Shown here in pieces: positions 27,096 to 36,073 of a stretch of 64,000 nucleotides of DNA. The stretch's first letter is position 1; the number at the start of each line of letters is the position of its first letter. The DNA lies in contig JAWKNW010000027.1 of NCBI GenBank assembly GCA_041391505.1, positions 1 through 64,000 on the forward strand. The letters run 5' to 3'. The translations under genes and the position numbers were made by a program. Below the pieces are notes generated by a model that had not been told where the DNA came from, made no database searches, and was given only the letters and a program-made list of their open reading frames with translations. Source of the stretch: Rhodothermales bacterium (GTDB lineage Bacteria; Bacteroidota; Rhodothermia; Rhodothermales; JAHQVL01).

Positions 27096-28568
27096 ATGGC
27101 TGACGTTATCACGCCGCGCATCGAGGATTACGCCCAATGGTATATCGACGTGGTACGTCGCGCCAAGCTCGCCGACTATTCGCCGGTGCGCGGTTCGATG
27201 ATCATCCGCCCCAACGGGTTTGCGCTCTGGGAGCGGCTGCGGGATGAACTCGACGGTATGTTAAAGGAGACGGGGCATGAAAACGCCTACTTTCCGCTCT
27301 TCATCCCTCAGTCTTTTCTCGCCCGGGAGGCGCAGCACGTCGAGGGCTTTGCCAAGGAGTGCGCCGTCGTCACCCATTCCCGTCTGAAAATGGCGGAAGA
27401 TGGGTCGGGGCTGATCGTCGATCCGGACGCCGCGCTCGAAGAAAACCTGGTGGTTCGCCCCACGAGCGAGACCATCATCTGGGACACCTACAGCAAATGG
27501 ATCCAGTCCTGGCGCGACCTCCCGATCCTGATCAACCAGTGGGCCAACGTGGTCCGTTGGGAGATGCGGACGCGCCTCTTCCTCCGCACCATGGAATTCC
27601 TCTGGCAGGAGGGCCACACCGCGCACGCCACCCGCGACGAGGCCATGGCGGAGACGCGGCTGATTCTGGATATCTATGCCCGCCTCGCCGAAGAGTATAT
27701 GGCGATGCCGGTCATCAAAGGCATCAAGACGGCCAGCGAACGCTTCGCCGGCGCCGAAGAGACGTTCTGCATCGAGGCCCTCATGCAGGACGGCAAGGCG
27801 CTCCAGGCCGGCACGAGCCACTTTCTCGGCCAGAACTTCGCGCGCGCGTTCAACTGCCAGTTCCAGAACAAGGACAACCAGCTCGAATACGTCTGGGCCT
27901 CGTCCTGGGGCGTTTCGACGCGGCTCATCGGCGGCATCATCATGACGCATTCGGACGATCAGGGGCTCGTCCTGCCGCCCCGGCTCGCACCGACACAGGT
28001 CGTCATCGTGCCGATCCCGCGCAAGGGGCAGGAAACGGAGATCCTGGAAGCGGCCGAGCGCCTCACGCGCGCGCTGAAGGCTGCCGGCGTGGCCGTCAAG
28101 CTGGACGCCAGCGAGGCACAGCGCCCGGGTTGGAAATTCAGCGAATATGAAGTGCAGGGCGTGCCGATCCGGCTGGCGATCGGCGCACGCGACGTCGAAA
28201 ACGGCGTCGTCGAGATGGCCCGGCGCGATACGTTCGAGAAAACGTCCGTCCCCCAGGACGGCCTCGTCGCCATCGTCCAGCAAACCCTCGACGCCATCCA
28301 GAAAAACCTGTTCGAGCGCGCGCTCGCGTATCAGCGGGACATGACGACGCGGGTGGACAGCTACGGCGACTTCAAGGAGGTGCTCGAATCGAAGGGCGGC
28401 TTCCTCTCCGCCCACTGGGACGGCACCGCTGAAACCGAGGCGCGCATCAAGGAAGAAACCAGGGCGACGATCCGGTGCATCCCGCTGGATCAGGAACGCG
28501 AAGACGGGGTCGACCTGCTGACCGGCAAGCCGTCGCAAGGCCGGGTGCTTTTTGCGAAAGCGTATTGA
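27096..28568 (+). CDS. proS: prolyl-tRNA synthetase, archaeal/eukaryotic-like (type 3) form
   Basis: 490 residues from ATG 27096 (MADVITPRIEDYAQWY). This class II enzyme charges tRNA-Pro in the cytoplasm. The core is easy to read: YSPVRGSMIIRPNGFALWERL, NAYFPLFIPQSFLAREAQHVEGFAKECAVVTHSR, LVVRPTSETIIWDTYSKWI, and INQWANVVRWEMRTRLFLRTMEFLWQEGHTAHAT. It lacks the bacterial editing insertion between motifs 2 and 3 and has the extra C-terminal domain ending FAKAY, as in the short ProS3 group. It is convergent with the LRR gene. Confidence 0.95.
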   Translation: MADVITPRIEDYAQWYIDVVRRAKLADYSPVRGSMIIRPNGFALWERLRDELDGMLKETGHENAYFPLFIPQSFLAREAQHVEGFAKECAVVTHSRLKMAEDGSGLIVDPDAALEENLVVRPTSETIIWDTYSKWIQSWRDLPILINQWANVVRWEMRTRLFLRTMEFLWQEGHTAHATRDEAMAETRLILDIYARLAEEYMAMPVIKGIKTASERFAGAEETFCIEALMQDGKALQAGTSHFLGQNFARAFNCQFQNKDNQLEYVWASSWGVSTRLIGGIIMTHSDDQGLVLPPRLAPTQVVIVPIPRKGQETEILEAAERLTRALKAAGVAVKLDASEAQRPGWKFSEYEVQGVPIRLAIGARDVENGVVEMARRDTFEKTSVPQDGLVAIVQQTLDAIQKNLFERALAYQRDMTTRVDSYGDFKEVLESKGGFLSAHWDGTAETEARIKEETRATIRCIPLDQEREDGVDLLTGKPSQGRVLFAKAY

Positions 28569-28622
28569 AGACACACATCGAAAAAAGCCCCTCCCCCGTG
28601 AACTATCGAACCTCGAACCCCG

Positions 28623-31325
28623 TCAGGGCCGTCCCTTGACGAGCATGCCCGCTTCGGTCGGCCCCCCGGCGTCGAGCCGGTAGAGATACAGGCCGGCCGG
28701 CAGGGCGCTCCCGTCGACGGGGAAGGCATGACGGCCCGGGGCAAGCGGGCCGTTCCAGATCGTGGCGACTTCACGCCCCAGCACGTCGTAGAGCGCCAGC
28801 CGCGCAACGGCCGTTTCCGCCAGGTCGAACGCGATCGTCGCCTCGCGGGCGAACGGATTGGGGTAGGCGGAGAGGGCCGGCGCACCCCGCGGCCGGTCTC
28901 CGGGGTCCCGGATGCCCGTCGCGCCCGGGTCGACGATGACGACGCGCGCGGTGCCGGCGACATCCCCGGCCAGGTTCTCCACGCGCACGTCGAATATGCC
29001 AAAGGCCTCGCCGGCGACAAAAAAGCCCGTCGAGTCGATCGTGCCCCCCTCGGCGCTCCAGCGCGGCGTGAACCGGAGCGCGCCATCACGCTGGTCGAAT
29101 CCCGCCGCCGCAAAAACCAGGGAGTCGCCGGGCGATACCACGACCGAATCCGGCAGGACGTCGATCCGGGTCAACATCACATCGGCGGTCACGGGGGCGC
29201 TGACGAGGGTCAGCCCCGGCACGCCGGGATTGGTGACCGCGCACTGGACGACATCGGCGTTCACGTCCCCATCCAGCAGCAGCGCCGGCGCGGTGGCCCC
29301 CGCCAGCGCCGTCGCGCTCCGATACCACTGATAGGCGTTGCCATCCCCGCCGACCGCGACGGCGATGCGGGTGCCCTCCTCGATCCGATCCACGACCGGA
29401 TCGACCTGCTGCTGCGGCGCGTAGAGAAAGCTGGCGCCGGCGGCCAGGGGAACGTTCGGCTGCAGGTCCTCGAACGTGAGCCGGTTCGCGCGGACATCGA
29501 GCAGATCCAGACCCGTCATGCCGGTCAGCACGGGCAGCTCCTCGATGCGATTGCCGGCCAGGGTGAAGCGCACCATCTGGGAAAGGGCGTTAAAGCCTTC
29601 GGGTACGGCACCGGAGAGCTGGTTGCCATCCAGGCTCAAGACCTCCAGGCTCGCCTGCCGCGACAGGCTTTCGGGGATGCGGCCCGTCAGTTCATTATTG
29701 TCCAGAAACACCTGCAACAGCGCCGGCGGTTCGCCGATGGCCTCCGGAATGTCGCCGCTCAACCGGTTGCTGCCGAAATCGAGATACAGCAGGCTGCGCA
29801 GCCCGCCGAGGGTCGACGGAATGGGGCCCTCGAGGCGATTCTGCCAGAGACTCACCAGTTGCAGGGACGGCGCCTCGCCGAGCCCCTCGGGAATGAATCC
29901 ATCGAATTGATTCAGCCCCAGATTCAGCCAGTTCAGGAGTTGGAACCGGCCGATCCACTCGGGAAGCGGGCCGCTGAGCCGGTTGTCCGCCAGATCGAGC
30001 TGGGTGAGCAATTGCATGGCGGCGAAATCCTCCGGAATGTTGCCGCCGAGCTGGTTGCCGTCGAGGTAGAGATACCGCATGCGCTGGGGCAGCCCGAGCC
30101 CGGCGGGGATGTCGCCGGTGAACGCATTGTCGCTCAGGTCGAGCAATTCCAGCAATCCGAGCGATCCCAGCGAGGCCGGTATCGTGCCGGAAAACTGGTT
30201 ATTGCGCAGGTTCATCTCCCGGATATTGATCGCAAACAGGCCCAGGTCGGGCGGGATCTCCCCGGAGAGCTTGTTGTCCTCGAGGTAAAGCCGCGTCAGG
30301 ACCTGCATGCCGTAGATCGATTCGGTCAGCGGCCCCTCCACCCCCGTATTGGCGAGGTTCAGCGCGTTGAGCCGCTGCATCGCATACACGACGCCGGGAA
30401 AGGTGCCGTTCAGGGGGAGGTTGCGGAGGGATAGATTGGTCAGGTTGGTGAGTTGCTCGAACGACGCCGGCAGCGGCCCCTCCAGATCGTTATCCCCCAG
30501 AAAAAGCACCTCCAGCGTGGTTAGCTGACCCAGCGCCTCCGGCACCGGACCGCTCAGGGCGTTCGTGTCGAGAAAAAGCTCCACCAGCGCCGGAAGCTGG
30601 CCGAGCGACTCGGGAACAGTCCCCGAGAGGGCGTTTTGATCCAGATACAGGATGCGGAGCGCGCTGAGCTGCCCGAGGGCCGGCGGGATCGCGCCGGTAA
30701 ACGCGTTATCGAACAGCCAGAGTTCTTCGAGCGCGGCGAGGTCAGCGAGCCCATCCGGAAGGCTGCCGCTCAGTTCGTTGCCCCAGAACCGGAGATTGAC
30801 CAGCGCGCCCAGCTCGCCGATGGTGGCGGGCAGGGGGCCCGTGAGCGCATTGGCCGAAAGATCGAGCACGCGCAGCGAATCGAGCCCCGTCAGCGCCGCC
30901 GGCAGCGGGCCGGCGAGGTTGTTGCCGGACAGCACCAGTTCCGTCACCCGACCCGACGTGTCCAGCGACACGCCCTTCCAGCCGGCGACCGGCCCCGCAA
31001 GCCAGCCTGTCCGGTCTGCCCAGTTCGCACCGCTGGTGGCCTCGTAGAGGGCGACGAGCGCGAGGGAGTCGGCCGGATCGGCCAGCGCGAAGGCCCTGGC
31101 GCGCCAGACCCCGAGGGGAGCGGGCTCGACCCGGCGGTCGTCCGCCGGCCGGCCGGCGTAGCCGGACGCCGCGCTGACGCGTCGGACTCCGGGCACGGGA
31201 CGATCGAACCGGAGAGTCGGCGCATCGTGGAGACGGGGCGCCAGCGACTGAGCCGCGAGCGAGCCGGCCAGGGCATGCATCGACAGGATGGCCGCCAGGA
31301 CGGCAAGACGCAACGGATGGGTCAT
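28623..31325 (-). CDS. secreted leucine-rich-repeat protein with Ig-like region and T9SS sorting domain
   Basis: 900 residues from ATG 31325 (MTHPLRLAVLAAILSMHALAG, signal peptide to SLAAQ). An LRR N-terminal cap (DSLALVALYEATSGANWADRTGWL) precedes about 21 repeats of 24 residues of the plant-specific type, with consensus LxxLxLxxNxLxGxIPxxLG. After the repeats come a tract resembling an Ig-like domain (AYQWYRSATALAGATAPALLL) and an Asp-rich beta domain. The end (SAYPNPFAREATIAFDL, YDVLGREVATIW, LPAGLYLYRLDAG) is a type A T9SS sorting domain. Likely a cell-surface adhesin or ligand-binding protein; the ligand is unknown. Confidence 0.88.
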   Translation of the reverse strand: MTHPLRLAVLAAILSMHALAGSLAAQSLAPRLHDAPTLRFDRPVPGVRRVSAASGYAGRPADDRRVEPAPLGVWRARAFALADPADSLALVALYEATSGANWADRTGWLAGPVAGWKGVSLDTSGRVTELVLSGNNLAGPLPAALTGLDSLRVLDLSANALTGPLPATIGELGALVNLRFWGNELSGSLPDGLADLAALEELWLFDNAFTGAIPPALGQLSALRILYLDQNALSGTVPESLGQLPALVELFLDTNALSGPVPEALGQLTTLEVLFLGDNDLEGPLPASFEQLTNLTNLSLRNLPLNGTFPGVVYAMQRLNALNLANTGVEGPLTESIYGMQVLTRLYLEDNKLSGEIPPDLGLFAINIREMNLRNNQFSGTIPASLGSLGLLELLDLSDNAFTGDIPAGLGLPQRMRYLYLDGNQLGGNIPEDFAAMQLLTQLDLADNRLSGPLPEWIGRFQLLNWLNLGLNQFDGFIPEGLGEAPSLQLVSLWQNRLEGPIPSTLGGLRSLLYLDFGSNRLSGDIPEAIGEPPALLQVFLDNNELTGRIPESLSRQASLEVLSLDGNQLSGAVPEGFNALSQMVRFTLAGNRIEELPVLTGMTGLDLLDVRANRLTFEDLQPNVPLAAGASFLYAPQQQVDPVVDRIEEGTRIAVAVGGDGNAYQWYRSATALAGATAPALLLDGDVNADVVQCAVTNPGVPGLTLVSAPVTADVMLTRIDVLPDSVVVSPGDSLVFAAAGFDQRDGALRFTPRWSAEGGTIDSTGFFVAGEAFGIFDVRVENLAGDVAGTARVVIVDPGATGIRDPGDRPRGAPALSAYPNPFAREATIAFDLAETAVARLALYDVLGREVATIWNGPLAPGRHAFPVDGSALPAGLYLYRLDAGGPTEAGMLVKGRP

Positions 31326-31429
31326 GGAGAAACCAGGGATAGACCGTGAGCGATTCGAATCCAGCATGCCCCAAGATCCGATCCCCGATCGTTGCGGACA
31401 AGGCAAATCGACGACCGGCCGGCCGGAGG

Positions 31430-32329
31430 TCACTCCGTACACTGAAAATGGATCGCCTCGCCGCCTTCCTCTTCCATATCCTGACCGAGCATGATCACGC
31501 CTTCGTTGCGAAGATGGATCTGCTCGCGGTGCAGAAAAACCTTCTCTTCGTTGCGAATCTGCAGAAACGTGCCGTTGGTGCTCCGGTCGATCAGGATAAA
31601 CTTCCCGCCCTGGTACTCGATGCTGGCGTGCGTGCGCGAGACGCTTTGATGGGGAACGACCAGGTCGTTTTTTTCGCCGCGCCCCATCAAGAAGGGGAAA
31701 CGCCCTTTTTCGAGTTTGTAATCCTGCTCGGCGTAGCGGAGATAGAGCCGCGCCTTCGGCGTCCGGCCTCCGAGCGGCAACTGCCCGTGCATGATGGTCA
31801 GATCCGTCATGTCGGGCTGCCAGAGCACCTCGTAGATCTCCATCTCGGATTTTTTGCCCCGGACGTGCGCCACGCCGAGGCCGCGGAGATTGGAATGCTG
31901 GTAGTTCGGGAGGAGGTCGACCGTCGTCCGGGTGGTGATGATCTGATCCGGGCGGGCCAGTTGGACCATCCGGGCGGCCACGTTGACGGCGTCGCCATAG
32001 ACGTCGTATTCGTCGCTCAACACATCGCCAAAATGCAGACCGATGCGGAGCGCCATGCCGATCTCCGCCAGTTCGGGATCCTCGGTGATGGCCTGGGGCA
32101 TGCGCGTCGTCGCGCCCACGGCCTGTTCGATGTGCTCGAAGGTGCACATCACCTCGTCGCCGATCGTCTTGATGACGCGGCCTTCATGCGAGGTCGTCAC
32201 CGTAGACAGGATAGCCAGCGCCCGCGCGACGATCTCCCGCGCGCGTTCGTTGCCGTACGCTTCGAACAACTGCGTGCTCTTGCTGATGTCGGCGAATACG
32301 ATCGCGAGCGTGGTTCTCTTGTACGGCAT
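31430..32329 (-). CDS. class III nucleotide cyclase fused to an FHA domain
   Basis: 299 residues, soluble. Residues 1-170 are a class III cyclase homology domain with both metal-binding motifs (IVFADISKST and KTIGDEVMCTF), GLHFGDVLSDEYDVYGDAVNVAARM, in which the purine-selecting Lys and Asp and the transition-state Asn/Arg positions all look present, so an adenylate cyclase is expected. Residues about 205-290 are an FHA domain: GRGEKNDLVVPHQSVSRTHASIEY and DRSTNGTFL, the residues that bind phosphothreonine. This suggests cyclic-nucleotide synthesis steered by a Ser/Thr kinase such as the one at 2573-4444. Confidence 0.9.
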   Translation of the reverse strand: MPYKRTTLAIVFADISKSTQLFEAYGNERAREIVARALAILSTVTTSHEGRVIKTIGDEVMCTFEHIEQAVGATTRMPQAITEDPELAEIGMALRIGLHFGDVLSDEYDVYGDAVNVAARMVQLARPDQIITTRTTVDLLPNYQHSNLRGLGVAHVRGKKSEMEIYEVLWQPDMTDLTIMHGQLPLGGRTPKARLYLRYAEQDYKLEKGRFPFLMGRGEKNDLVVPHQSVSRTHASIEYQGGKFILIDRSTNGTFLQIRNEEKVFLHREQIHLRNEGVIMLGQDMEEEGGEAIHFQCTE

Positions 32330-32629
32330 CGGTTACGTGAAAGCCGAAAGAAGGCGCGAGGGTCGGACGGAAGGTCCATCCAGCTTTTCCTCAACGTCGA
32401 GTTGTAGGTCTGGTTTCTGCGCTTTTTCGGTCCGGAGGGGATCCAGCGACGAGCGAAGCGATGCATGCCCAGCTTAAGGGCCGCGTGCCGGCGATACGCG
32501 CGGGTCCGCCCGGCCGGCTTCCCGCGAATCGCGTAAAAAATAGGCAACGTCCGATTATGTTGCTATACCTGAACGGCCTCTGACTGTGCGGTCGTTACAT
32601 CGCGCAGCGTTTTCCGAATGACGAGGCGA
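32330..32629. other. intergenic region, nothing specific seen
   Basis: About 300 bases between the start of the cyclase-FHA gene and the stop of the upstream sugar isomerase gene. It should hold the cyclase promoter; an AT-rich patch lies near 32530-32570. No gene, tRNA or clear hairpin was found. Confidence 0.45.
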
Positions 32630-33595
32630 TCAGACGGAGGCGGCCTCGAGGGCGCGCAGCACGGCCATCGATTCTTCGGCGATCACCACGCCGCCGGGAG
32701 TAAAATCGAAAATCTCGAGCGAAATCCACCCGGAATAGCCCAGTTCGCGCAGCGCGCGGAAGCTGTCCACATACGTGGTGCGCGCGTCGCCGGTGCCGAG
32801 ATGCCGGCCGTCCATCTCCTGGATCTGGATATGATCGATTTGATCGAAATAGCGGCGTATGAGCGTTTCGAAGGAGTCGGTTTCGTCGAGCGTGTTGTGG
32901 TAATCGAACATGGTGCCGATCGCGGGATGATTCACCGTACGGACGATTTCGACCGACTCCGCCATGGTATTCACGACGTCCGTCTGCGAGCTGTCCAGGG
33001 TTTCGACGAGGATTTTGACGCCGCGTTCGCCGGCGTGATCGGCGACGAGCGCCAGGCCTTCGGCGAAATATTTTTTCGCCTCGTCCACCGGAATCCCCAC
33101 GGCATTGCGCTGTTTGGGCGACCCGAAAATCATCACCTTGCCGCCGAGATCCGCACAAAAATCGACGAGATCGGCGAGGTACTGCACCGTCGACGCGCGG
33201 ACCACGGGATCCGGCGTCGTGAAGTGGAGCCCCTGTGGAGGCGGCGCGAGCAGCCAGTGCAGCCCCACACACTCGAGACCGAAGTCGCCCATCGTCCGCA
33301 CCAGCTCTTGCCGCTGGATCGGCCCCAGCTCGTTGACGCTCTCCTTGACGAGCGTGAACGCGGCGACCTCGACGCCCGTGTAGCCGGCGTCGCTCATGAT
33401 CCGGCACTGCTCCACCCAGGGCAGCTCCTGCATGCATTCGTTGCACATCGAAAAGTTGAACCGGGCCGGCGCCATCCCGGCCGCCGCCTGATCCGGTGGG
33501 TTGCCACCGCAGCGGAGCGACATGCCGGCGAGCGCCGCGAGCGACAGGGTGCTGCCGGTCGTCTGGAGAAACTGGCGACGTGAAAAGCTAGACAT
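32630..33595 (-). CDS. Tat-exported sugar phosphate isomerase/epimerase-like TIM-barrel protein
   Basis: 321 residues from ATG 33595 (MSSFSRRQFLQTTGSTLSLAALAG), with a twin-arginine signal containing SRRQFLQ. The mature part is an AP_endonuc_2/xylose-isomerase-like barrel: SDAGYTGVEVAAFTL, GGKVMIFGSPKQRN, GVKILVETLDSSQTDVVNT, HPAIGTMFDYHNTLDE, DHIQIQEMDGRHLGTGD and GYSGWISLEIFDF give the usual metal-ligand Glu/Asp/His positions. Such periplasmic members are common in sugar-degrading Bacteroidota and relatives; the substrate is unknown. Divergent from the PEP-hydrolase-like gene. Confidence 0.86.
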   Translation of the reverse strand: MSSFSRRQFLQTTGSTLSLAALAGMSLRCGGNPPDQAAAGMAPARFNFSMCNECMQELPWVEQCRIMSDAGYTGVEVAAFTLVKESVNELGPIQRQELVRTMGDFGLECVGLHWLLAPPPQGLHFTTPDPVVRASTVQYLADLVDFCADLGGKVMIFGSPKQRNAVGIPVDEAKKYFAEGLALVADHAGERGVKILVETLDSSQTDVVNTMAESVEIVRTVNHPAIGTMFDYHNTLDETDSFETLIRRYFDQIDHIQIQEMDGRHLGTGDARTTYVDSFRALRELGYSGWISLEIFDFTPGGVVIAEESMAVLRALEAASV

Positions 33596-33792
33596 GGGAG
33601 TGCGACAGAATGCGGGACGGGCCCGGGTGGATGCGACGCGAATGCGAAAGTGGACAGGCAAGATATCAATTGGGATGCTTTTTGGCGAGCCCGCCCCGCC
33701 TTGATTCCCTCCCGCCCCCGGGCTACCATACGCCCAGCGCGGCCCGCCGGCCGCGCACGTGTCGATTCATCCTTCCAAACCCTCCCCACGCC

Positions 33793-34623
33793 ATGCCTCC
33801 ATCACGCCAGGAAGTGCTCCACCGACTCTACGCGCTCATCGAAGACGGCCGGCCCATCGTCGGCGGCGGCGCCGGCACCGGGATAAGCGCCAAATTCGAG
33901 GAAGAGGGCGGCATCGACCTGATCGTCATCTACAACTCCGGCCGGTTCCGGATGGCCGGCCGCGGGTCGCTCGCCGGCCTCATGCCCTACGGCGACGCCA
34001 ACGCGATCGTGATGGACATGGCGCGCGAAGTGCTCACGGTCGTCAAAAAGACGCCCGTGCTCGCCGGCGTCTGCGGGACGGACCCGTTCCGCGACATGCA
34101 GCGCTTCCTGGAGGACGTGAAGCGCATCGGATTCGCGGGCGTGCAGAATTTCCCGACCGTCGGGCTGATCGACGGACTCTTCCGGGCCAACCTGGAAGAA
34201 ACCGGGATGGGCTACGACAGGGAAGTCGCCATGATCGGGCTGGCGCACGCCTTGGATTTGGTCACGACGCCCTACGCGTTCACGCCGGCCGAAGCGGAAG
34301 CGATGACGGACGCCGGCGCAGACATCATCGTGGCCCACATGGGGCTGACGACCAGCGGCTCGATCGGCGCCGCCACCGCGAAAACCCTCGACGAAAGCGT
34401 CGCCGAGGTCCAGGCCATCGCCGACGCCGCGCGCGGCGTCAGGCCCGACGTCATCATCATCTGCCACGGTGGCCCCATCGCCATGCCCGAAGACGCCGCC
34501 TACGTCCTCCAGCGCACCCGCAACGTCCACGGCTTCTACGGCGCCTCCAGCATGGAACGGCTGCCCGTGGAGGTCGCGATGACCGAACAGGTGAAGGCCT
34601 TCAAGGCGATCAGCATGAGGTAG
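33793..34623 (+). CDS. phosphoenolpyruvate hydrolase family / TIM-barrel protein
   Basis: 276 residues from ATG 33793 (MPPSRQEVLHRLYALIEDGRP). Matches the PEP_hydrolase family (TIM-barrel signal-transduction proteins): IVGGGAGTGISAKFEEEGGIDLIVIYNSGRFRMAGRGSLAGLMPYGDAN, VLAGVCGTDPFRDM, GFAGVQNFPTVGLIDG, and DIIVAHMGLTTSGSIGA. The fold is that of PEP mutase/isocitrate lyase-like barrels; biochemical roles of most members are unproven. It is followed by the tandem repeat cluster. Confidence 0.87.
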   Translation: MPPSRQEVLHRLYALIEDGRPIVGGGAGTGISAKFEEEGGIDLIVIYNSGRFRMAGRGSLAGLMPYGDANAIVMDMAREVLTVVKKTPVLAGVCGTDPFRDMQRFLEDVKRIGFAGVQNFPTVGLIDGLFRANLEETGMGYDREVAMIGLAHALDLVTTPYAFTPAEAEAMTDAGADIIVAHMGLTTSGSIGAATAKTLDESVAEVQAIADAARGVRPDVIIICHGGPIAMPEDAAYVLQRTRNVHGFYGASSMERLPVEVAMTEQVKAFKAISMR

Positions 34624-34630
34624 GTCACGA

Positions 34631-34845
34631 GCGGCCTGCGGCCGCGGTCATTGGGCACTGGACACGTGCGGCCTGCGGCCGCGGTCATTGGACACTGGTC
34701 ACTTGCGGCCTGCGGCCGCGGTCATTGGACACTGGTCACTTGCGGCCTGCGGCCGCGGTCAGTTGGTGCATTGCACCGTCATGACCATGTGCAGCATCCA
34801 TGACCATGTGCAGCATTCATGACAGCGACCGAAGGTCGCTCCCCC
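34631..34845. repeat. tandem repeat cluster: 37-bp units with NotI-type palindromes, then 19-bp units
   Basis: Units starting at 34631, 34668, 34705 and 34742 repeat with a 37-base period, the last being partial. Each begins gcggcctgcggccgc, a GCGGCC/GGCCGC stem with a three-base loop, and the full units end in ttgg(a/g)cactgg-type sequence. They are followed at 34780 and 34799 by two copies plus a fragment of catgaccatgtgcagcat (19-base period), and by a small palindrome agcgacc-gaa-ggtcgct near 34825-34840. The cluster fills the gap between two convergent genes. Confidence 0.9.
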
Positions 34846-34885
34846 CCACGGCCCGCTTGACCGTGCAAGAAGCCGGCTCCCTTCG

Positions 34886-36073
34886 TTAGATCACGCCGTG
34901 CTTCTTCCCCACCTTCGCAAAGGCCGCGACGGCCCGGTCCAGATGGGCGCGGGAGTGGGCGGCGGAGACCTGGACGCGGATGCGGGCCTGGCCCTGGGGC
35001 ACGACGGGGTAGCTGAACCCGATGACGTAGATCCCCTCTGTGAGGAGGTCGGCCGCCATGTTCTGGGCCAGACGCGCGTCGTAGAGCATGATCGGCACGA
35101 TCGGGTGGTACCCCGGCTTGATGTCGAACCCTTGCGCCGTCATCTGCTCCCGGAAGTAGGCCGTGTTGTCGGCCAGGCGGTCGCGCAGGGCGGTGGTTTC
35201 GCTCAGCATGTCGAGGACCTTGAGGCTCGCCGATACGACCGCCGGCGCGAGGGTATTCGAAAACAGGTAGGGGCGCGACCGCTGGCGCAGCAGTTCGACG
35301 ATCTCCTTGCGGCCGCTCGTGAACCCGCCCGTGCTGCCGCCGAGAGCCTTGCCCAGGGTGCTCGTGATCACATCCACGCGCCCCATCACGCCGCATTGTT
35401 CGATCGAGCCGCGGCCGGTCTTGCCCATGAACCCGGTAGCATGGCTGTCGTCCACCATCACCATCGCGTCGTAGCGCTCGGCGAGATCGCAAATCGCGTC
35501 CAGTTTGGCCACGGCGCCGTCCATGCTGAAGACGCCGTCCGTCGCGACCATGCGGCGTTTGGCGCCCTGGGTCTCTTGCAGCAGCCGTTCCAGCTCCTGC
35601 ATGTCGCCATTCGGATAGCGATGGCGCTGGGCCTTGCAGAGGCGGATGCCGTCGATGATGCTCGCGTGGTTGAGCTGATCGCTGATGATGGCGCAATCCG
35701 CGTCGAGCAGGGTCTCGAAGAGGCCGGCGTTGGCGTCGAAGCAGGACGTATAGAGAATCGTGTCCTCGGTCTGCAGAAACGTGGAGAGACGCTCCTCGAG
35801 CTGTTTGTGGATCGTCTGCGTGCCGCAGATGAAGCGGACCGAGGCGAGCCCGAACCCGTACCGGTCGAGCCCCGCCTTCGCCGCCTCGATCAGATCGGGG
35901 TGGTTGGCGAGCCCGAGGTAGTTGTTCGCGCAAAAGTTGATGACCTCTTCGCCGGTCTGGACGGCAATCTCGGCGGATTGCTGGGTCGTGATGACGCGCT
36001 CGGCCTTGTACAGGCCGGCCTCGCGAATCGCGTCGAGTTCGGCGCGAAAATGTTCGATGGCTGTTTCGATCAT
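34886..36073 (-). CDS. kbl: glycine C-acetyltransferase (2-amino-3-ketobutyrate CoA ligase)
   Basis: 395 residues from ATG 36073. This PLP enzyme of the alpha-oxoamine synthase family splits 2-amino-3-oxobutyrate with CoA into glycine and acetyl-CoA. Seen are NFCANNYLGLANHPDLIEAAKAG, the substrate region YGFGLASVRFICGTQ, DDSHATGFMGKTGRG, and STLGKALGGSTGGF with the PLP lysine at residue 242. Normal length. Its start overlaps the stop of the threonine dehydrogenase gene by four bases (ATGA), so the two steps of threonine breakdown are translationally coupled. Confidence 0.95.
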   Translation of the reverse strand: MIETAIEHFRAELDAIREAGLYKAERVITTQQSAEIAVQTGEEVINFCANNYLGLANHPDLIEAAKAGLDRYGFGLASVRFICGTQTIHKQLEERLSTFLQTEDTILYTSCFDANAGLFETLLDADCAIISDQLNHASIIDGIRLCKAQRHRYPNGDMQELERLLQETQGAKRRMVATDGVFSMDGAVAKLDAICDLAERYDAMVMVDDSHATGFMGKTGRGSIEQCGVMGRVDVITSTLGKALGGSTGGFTSGRKEIVELLRQRSRPYLFSNTLAPAVVSASLKVLDMLSETTALRDRLADNTAYFREQMTAQGFDIKPGYHPIVPIMLYDARLAQNMAADLLTEGIYVIGFSYPVVPQGQARIRVQVSAAHSRAHLDRAVAAFAKVGKKHGVI

